Assembly (NCBI RefSeq): GCF_964204865.1
Contig: NC_135257.1
Coordinates: forward strand, 868,001-932,000
DNA: 64,000 nucleotides
Source of the DNA: Styela clava
Taxonomy: Eukaryota; Chordata; Ascidiacea; Stolidobranchia; Styelidae
Direction of reading: 5' to 3'
Below, one piece after another: positions 62,201 to 64,000 of the stretch. Made by a program: the position numbers and the translations under genes. How positions within the stretch are numbered: the stretch's first letter is position 1; each line of letters opens with the position of its first letter. The notes beneath the pieces were generated by a model. The model did not search any database, was not told the DNA's origin, and worked only from the letters and a program-made list of their open reading frames with translations.

Positions 62201-63896
62201 TCGGTAATTTAGTTTTCGTTCATTTGCTATATCTTGTTATTGCAGACATGAACAGGAGTCTGAGTCTATCGTATCAACCGCACAGAAAGCACTGGATACT
62301 TCAAACAAAGCCCTAAGTTCAATCCAAGATGCCATCACAACACTGAATGATTTGATCGATACATTTGATGATATGACTGAGTAAGTTTTATTAGAAGTAC
62401 TAGATTTTTTTCTTAGATGAAAAGGTTTTGTATTTATAATCATAATTTTCCAATAATCCATTTTTTTCGTATTACAGAAATCGCCTTCCAAACGCTAACG
62501 CCCTGCGTGACGAACTCACCAAACTATCCGGAGACGTTTTAGACAAAACAGCAGAGTCGAAAGCAAATGCAACAGATTTATTGACAGAAGCTCAGAAACT
62601 TGCCGCCTCAATGCCATCTTATAATACAGAAGAACTCGACATCGAAGCATCGAATATTATTGCGCGCGCTAGCAAACTCGTCCCTGATGTAAGTTTGGGA
62701 GTTGTATCATACGTTTATATTATTTATGATTTTTACATGTGTATCTACATATTGGCTTGGGGGTGAGACATGTTAGATGTTTAATTAAATAATATTGCCT
62801 AAAAAAGTTCCAGCATTGTAAATGACATTTGTTTCAGCGACTGTATCGGGTTTTGGTTTAATTTCCTTTATTTTCGTTTCAAGATCAACGATCTCAATGA
62901 TGAATACATGGACGGACATTTGCAACTTCAAGCTAATATCGACAGAGCTGAAACACTTTTAGGAATGGCGGATGCTATGCAAGATGTAAGTAACGTAAAT
63001 CTACCTTGCATCGCACTGGAAAAATTATTAAAACAATCGGATATTTCATAATTTTTGATTTTATAAATCTGGAATCCAGAATAAAGATCTTTTTATGCAT
63101 TGTTTAATATTGTATTACGATTTTTTGTAGGTTTGAACATCCATTTTTTATCGTCACATTCCACAATTCTCACTATAACTAAAACTCTCGTTTTTTGTTT
63201 TATTTCGCGGTCCATTGCATTTGGAGGGACAATTTCATTCGGTTGATTGCAATCAAACAATTGCTTCTTTTTATGTGGCGACTCGCAATCTCTCGGCCTT
63301 TTGAAAACGATTTTCGCGACAAATAAAACAAAAACAACAACTTTTGTCGTTGGTAGCTAGCATTGAGATCTAGTTATCATTCACAAAATTTGGTTTGCCA
63401 TTACTGAACAACCGTCGAATGCAAATTAAGTCTATGATGGTAAATTTTTGAATAGCGCTTTTTGCACGCCTTTTTGTGGAGAATAGCGACTGTTAGTTTT
63501 GGCGCGGTCTTGTATTATGTTGGAAGAGCGATGTGGTCGTTTTATCATGTCGGGATTCGGGATATGTTATCTGCATTATAGTTTCAATAATAACGATGGT
63601 TGATCTTTGTCCCAGGCTGATTGTGCGCTATGGAATTAAATAATTATTGTACATGTTTATTTTTGTATACCCAGTATGCTAGAATCTCACTTCATAAGAA
63701 AAGTTGTTTTGGGTCCATTACTAGTTTCTTGGGTATATCACATGATAAATAGTAAATGATAATCGCGATTATTACTTGCAGACGACTGACATGTTGACTG
63801 CACAGGCACACAGTGCCCGGGAAACAGCGAAAGACGCAGTGGAAAAGGGTGATGCGGCATACCAATCACTTCTCGACATTCAAAAATCACTCGAAG
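40431..63896 (+). CDS. LAMC1: Laminin subunit gamma-1-like, 5' 24 exons (gene runs off the window)
   Basis: This is the gamma chain of laminin, a secreted basement-membrane heterotrimer. Exons: 40431-40818, 51231-51385, 52262-52408, 53078-53208, 54208-54374, 55021-55209, 55836-55953, 56406-56510, 57394-57530, 58359-58466, 58708-59055, 59139-59360, 59461-59662, 59788-59990, 60174-60260, 60661-60867, 60980-61117, 61314-61502, 61594-61796, 61900-62003, 62246-62380, 62478-62688, 62884-62985, 63782-63896. All joins keep frame and give about 1370 residues; vertebrate gamma-1 has about 1600, so some 240 are beyond the edge. Order: signal peptide, LN domain, LE repeats, L4 domain, LE repeats, coiled coil. 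The L4 domain between LE blocks and the nidogen-site LE repeat identify a gamma-1/gamma-3 type chain. The symbol is by family resemblance. Confidence 0.97.
40819..51230 (+). other. Laminin first intron, 10.4 kb, no gene inside
   Basis: GTAAGT opens the intron and TCTGTTGCAG closes it. I find no other gene on either strand. It holds the direct-repeat-flanked element at 45523-46034 and a G/C- and CpG-richer patch at about 49150-49340 in otherwise AT-rich sequence. Being far the longest intron of the gene and the first, it is the natural place for tissue enhancers, but no site is proven. Confidence 0.8.
45523..46034. mobile_element. Repeat element flanked by an 11-bp direct repeat
   Basis: CTCATGGATAA occurs at 45523-45533 and 46024-46034. 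Between them, both ends of the roughly 490-bp insert are packed with GATTCC/GGAATC words (for example TCGATTCCGATTCTCGG on the left and GAATCGATTCCAGTGCATCG on the right). The right end inverts to TAGGGACGGCGGAATCGA, a hAT-like style. The left terminus matches it poorly, so the exact ends and class are open. No coding region is seen. Confidence 0.55.
53540..53592. repeat. Inverted repeat in laminin intron 4
   Basis: TCATACACTCGAAGGCG and CGCCCTTCGATGTATGA are near-perfect inverses around a 19-base spacer. It could be a remnant of a small DNA transposon; no target duplication is obvious. Confidence 0.55.
54208..57530 (+). CDS. Laminin gamma: N-terminal LE repeats (exons 5-9)
   Basis: These exons encode the eight-cysteine laminin EGF-like repeats after the LN domain: [10 protein letters not shown] and [20 protein letters not shown] with GHGGRC and [10 protein letters not shown]; a repeat ending [22 protein letters not shown] with [12 protein letters not shown]; and the start of the L4-flanking half repeat ([10 protein letters not shown]). 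The order and the 1-base or 2-base intron phases inside repeats match gamma chains. They form the rigid rod of the short arm. Confidence 0.95.
57394..59360 (+). CDS. Laminin gamma: L4 (domain IV) globule (exons 9-12)
   Basis: The L4 module sits between the two halves of an LE repeat. Its start is [12 protein letters not shown], and it includes [78 protein letters not shown] and [20 protein letters not shown]. Presence of this module in this place separates gamma-1/gamma-3 type chains from beta chains. Exon 11 (348 bp) is the largest internal exon. Confidence 0.93.
59139..61117 (+). CDS. Laminin gamma: C-terminal LE repeats with nidogen site (exons 12-17)
   Basis: About six LE repeats follow the L4 module, each with the C-x-C start and G-x-x-C-x-x-C loop. 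Exon 14 holds the repeat that binds nidogen in vertebrates. Its loop reads N-I-D-P-N-S-I (residues about 824-830) where the vertebrate heptapeptide is NIDPNAV. The Asp and second Asn known to be essential are kept; Ala and Val are replaced by Ser and Ile. The nearby [12 protein letters not shown] is also conserved. Confidence 0.94.
61314..63896 (+). CDS. Laminin gamma: start of the long-arm coiled coil (exons 18-24)
   Basis: The coiled coil begins at ECPPCYGLV, whose two cysteines make the interchain disulfides with alpha and beta at the cross centre. Heptad-rich sequence follows, for example [19 protein letters not shown] and [19 protein letters not shown]. The last exon ends in phase 1 at 63896; the rest of the coiled coil and the 3' end lie outside the window. 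Confidence 0.94.
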
Positions 63897-64000
63897 GTTT
63901 GTTTGTTTTAATATCTTACCAGTAATAATATAAATACGGCACTCGGGATTTAGATTGGAAACAAAAATGGTTCTCTACCAATATAGAGCATTACTCCAAA

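Noticed and set aside
1-64000. tRNA, rRNA, CRISPR arrays, operons
   Set aside because: I looked for tRNA B-box-like GGTTCGA words, regular spaced repeats and tightly packed co-directional genes and found none that hold up. Spliced-leader acceptors could not be judged by eye.

Overview
The window is a eukaryotic, AT-rich, intron-containing genome segment from an animal. It holds a laminin gamma chain gene, a core-2/I-branching type GlcNAc-transferase gene and an EF-hand protein gene, all on the + strand, with animal-type transposable elements between and inside them. An invertebrate is likely. The general look of the small repeats makes me lean towards a tunicate, but that is a weak inference.

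Layout. 1-4856: no host gene seen; two 5'-truncated LINE tails and a diverged tandem duplication. 4857-14450: a nested transposon block on the - strand. A decayed LINE (4857-6902, resuming about 14289-14450) is interrupted by a complete but frameshifted BEL/Pao LTR retrotransposon (6908-14283, 5-bp target duplication CCCGG). The retrotransposon's 5' LTR was in turn hit by a 203-bp inverted-repeat MITE (13916-14118, 9-bp target duplication). 14451-17878: no recognised gene. About 17879-30483: a gene of some 16 exons for an uncharacterised protein with a disordered acidic/proline-rich middle, one canonical EF-hand and a conserved-looking C-terminus; its introns carry at least four small inverted-repeat DNA transposons. 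32977-36217: a seven-exon gene for a Golgi beta-1,6-N-acetylglucosaminyltransferase of the GCNT family, complete at 462 residues. 40431-63896 and beyond: the 5' 24 exons of a laminin gamma-1-like gene with a first intron of about 10.4 kb; the gene runs off the right edge inside the coiled-coil region.

The three host genes are not an operon and show no common pathway. Laminin gamma is a secreted basement-membrane subunit, the GCNT enzyme works in the Golgi on O-glycans or poly-lactosamine, and the EF-hand protein has no known role that I can name. All exon joins given for the laminin, GCNT and EF-hand genes (from 19631 on) were checked for GT/AG borders and matching phase by eye; only the first two EF-hand exons remain unresolved.

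I found no operon, CRISPR array, rRNA or tRNA, and no clear new biological system. The most unusual material is the three-deep transposon nest, a BEL element whose LTRs are nearly identical while its genes are heavily broken, a MITE family with a YY1-like and telomere-like sequence in its arms, and the unrecognised EF-hand gene.
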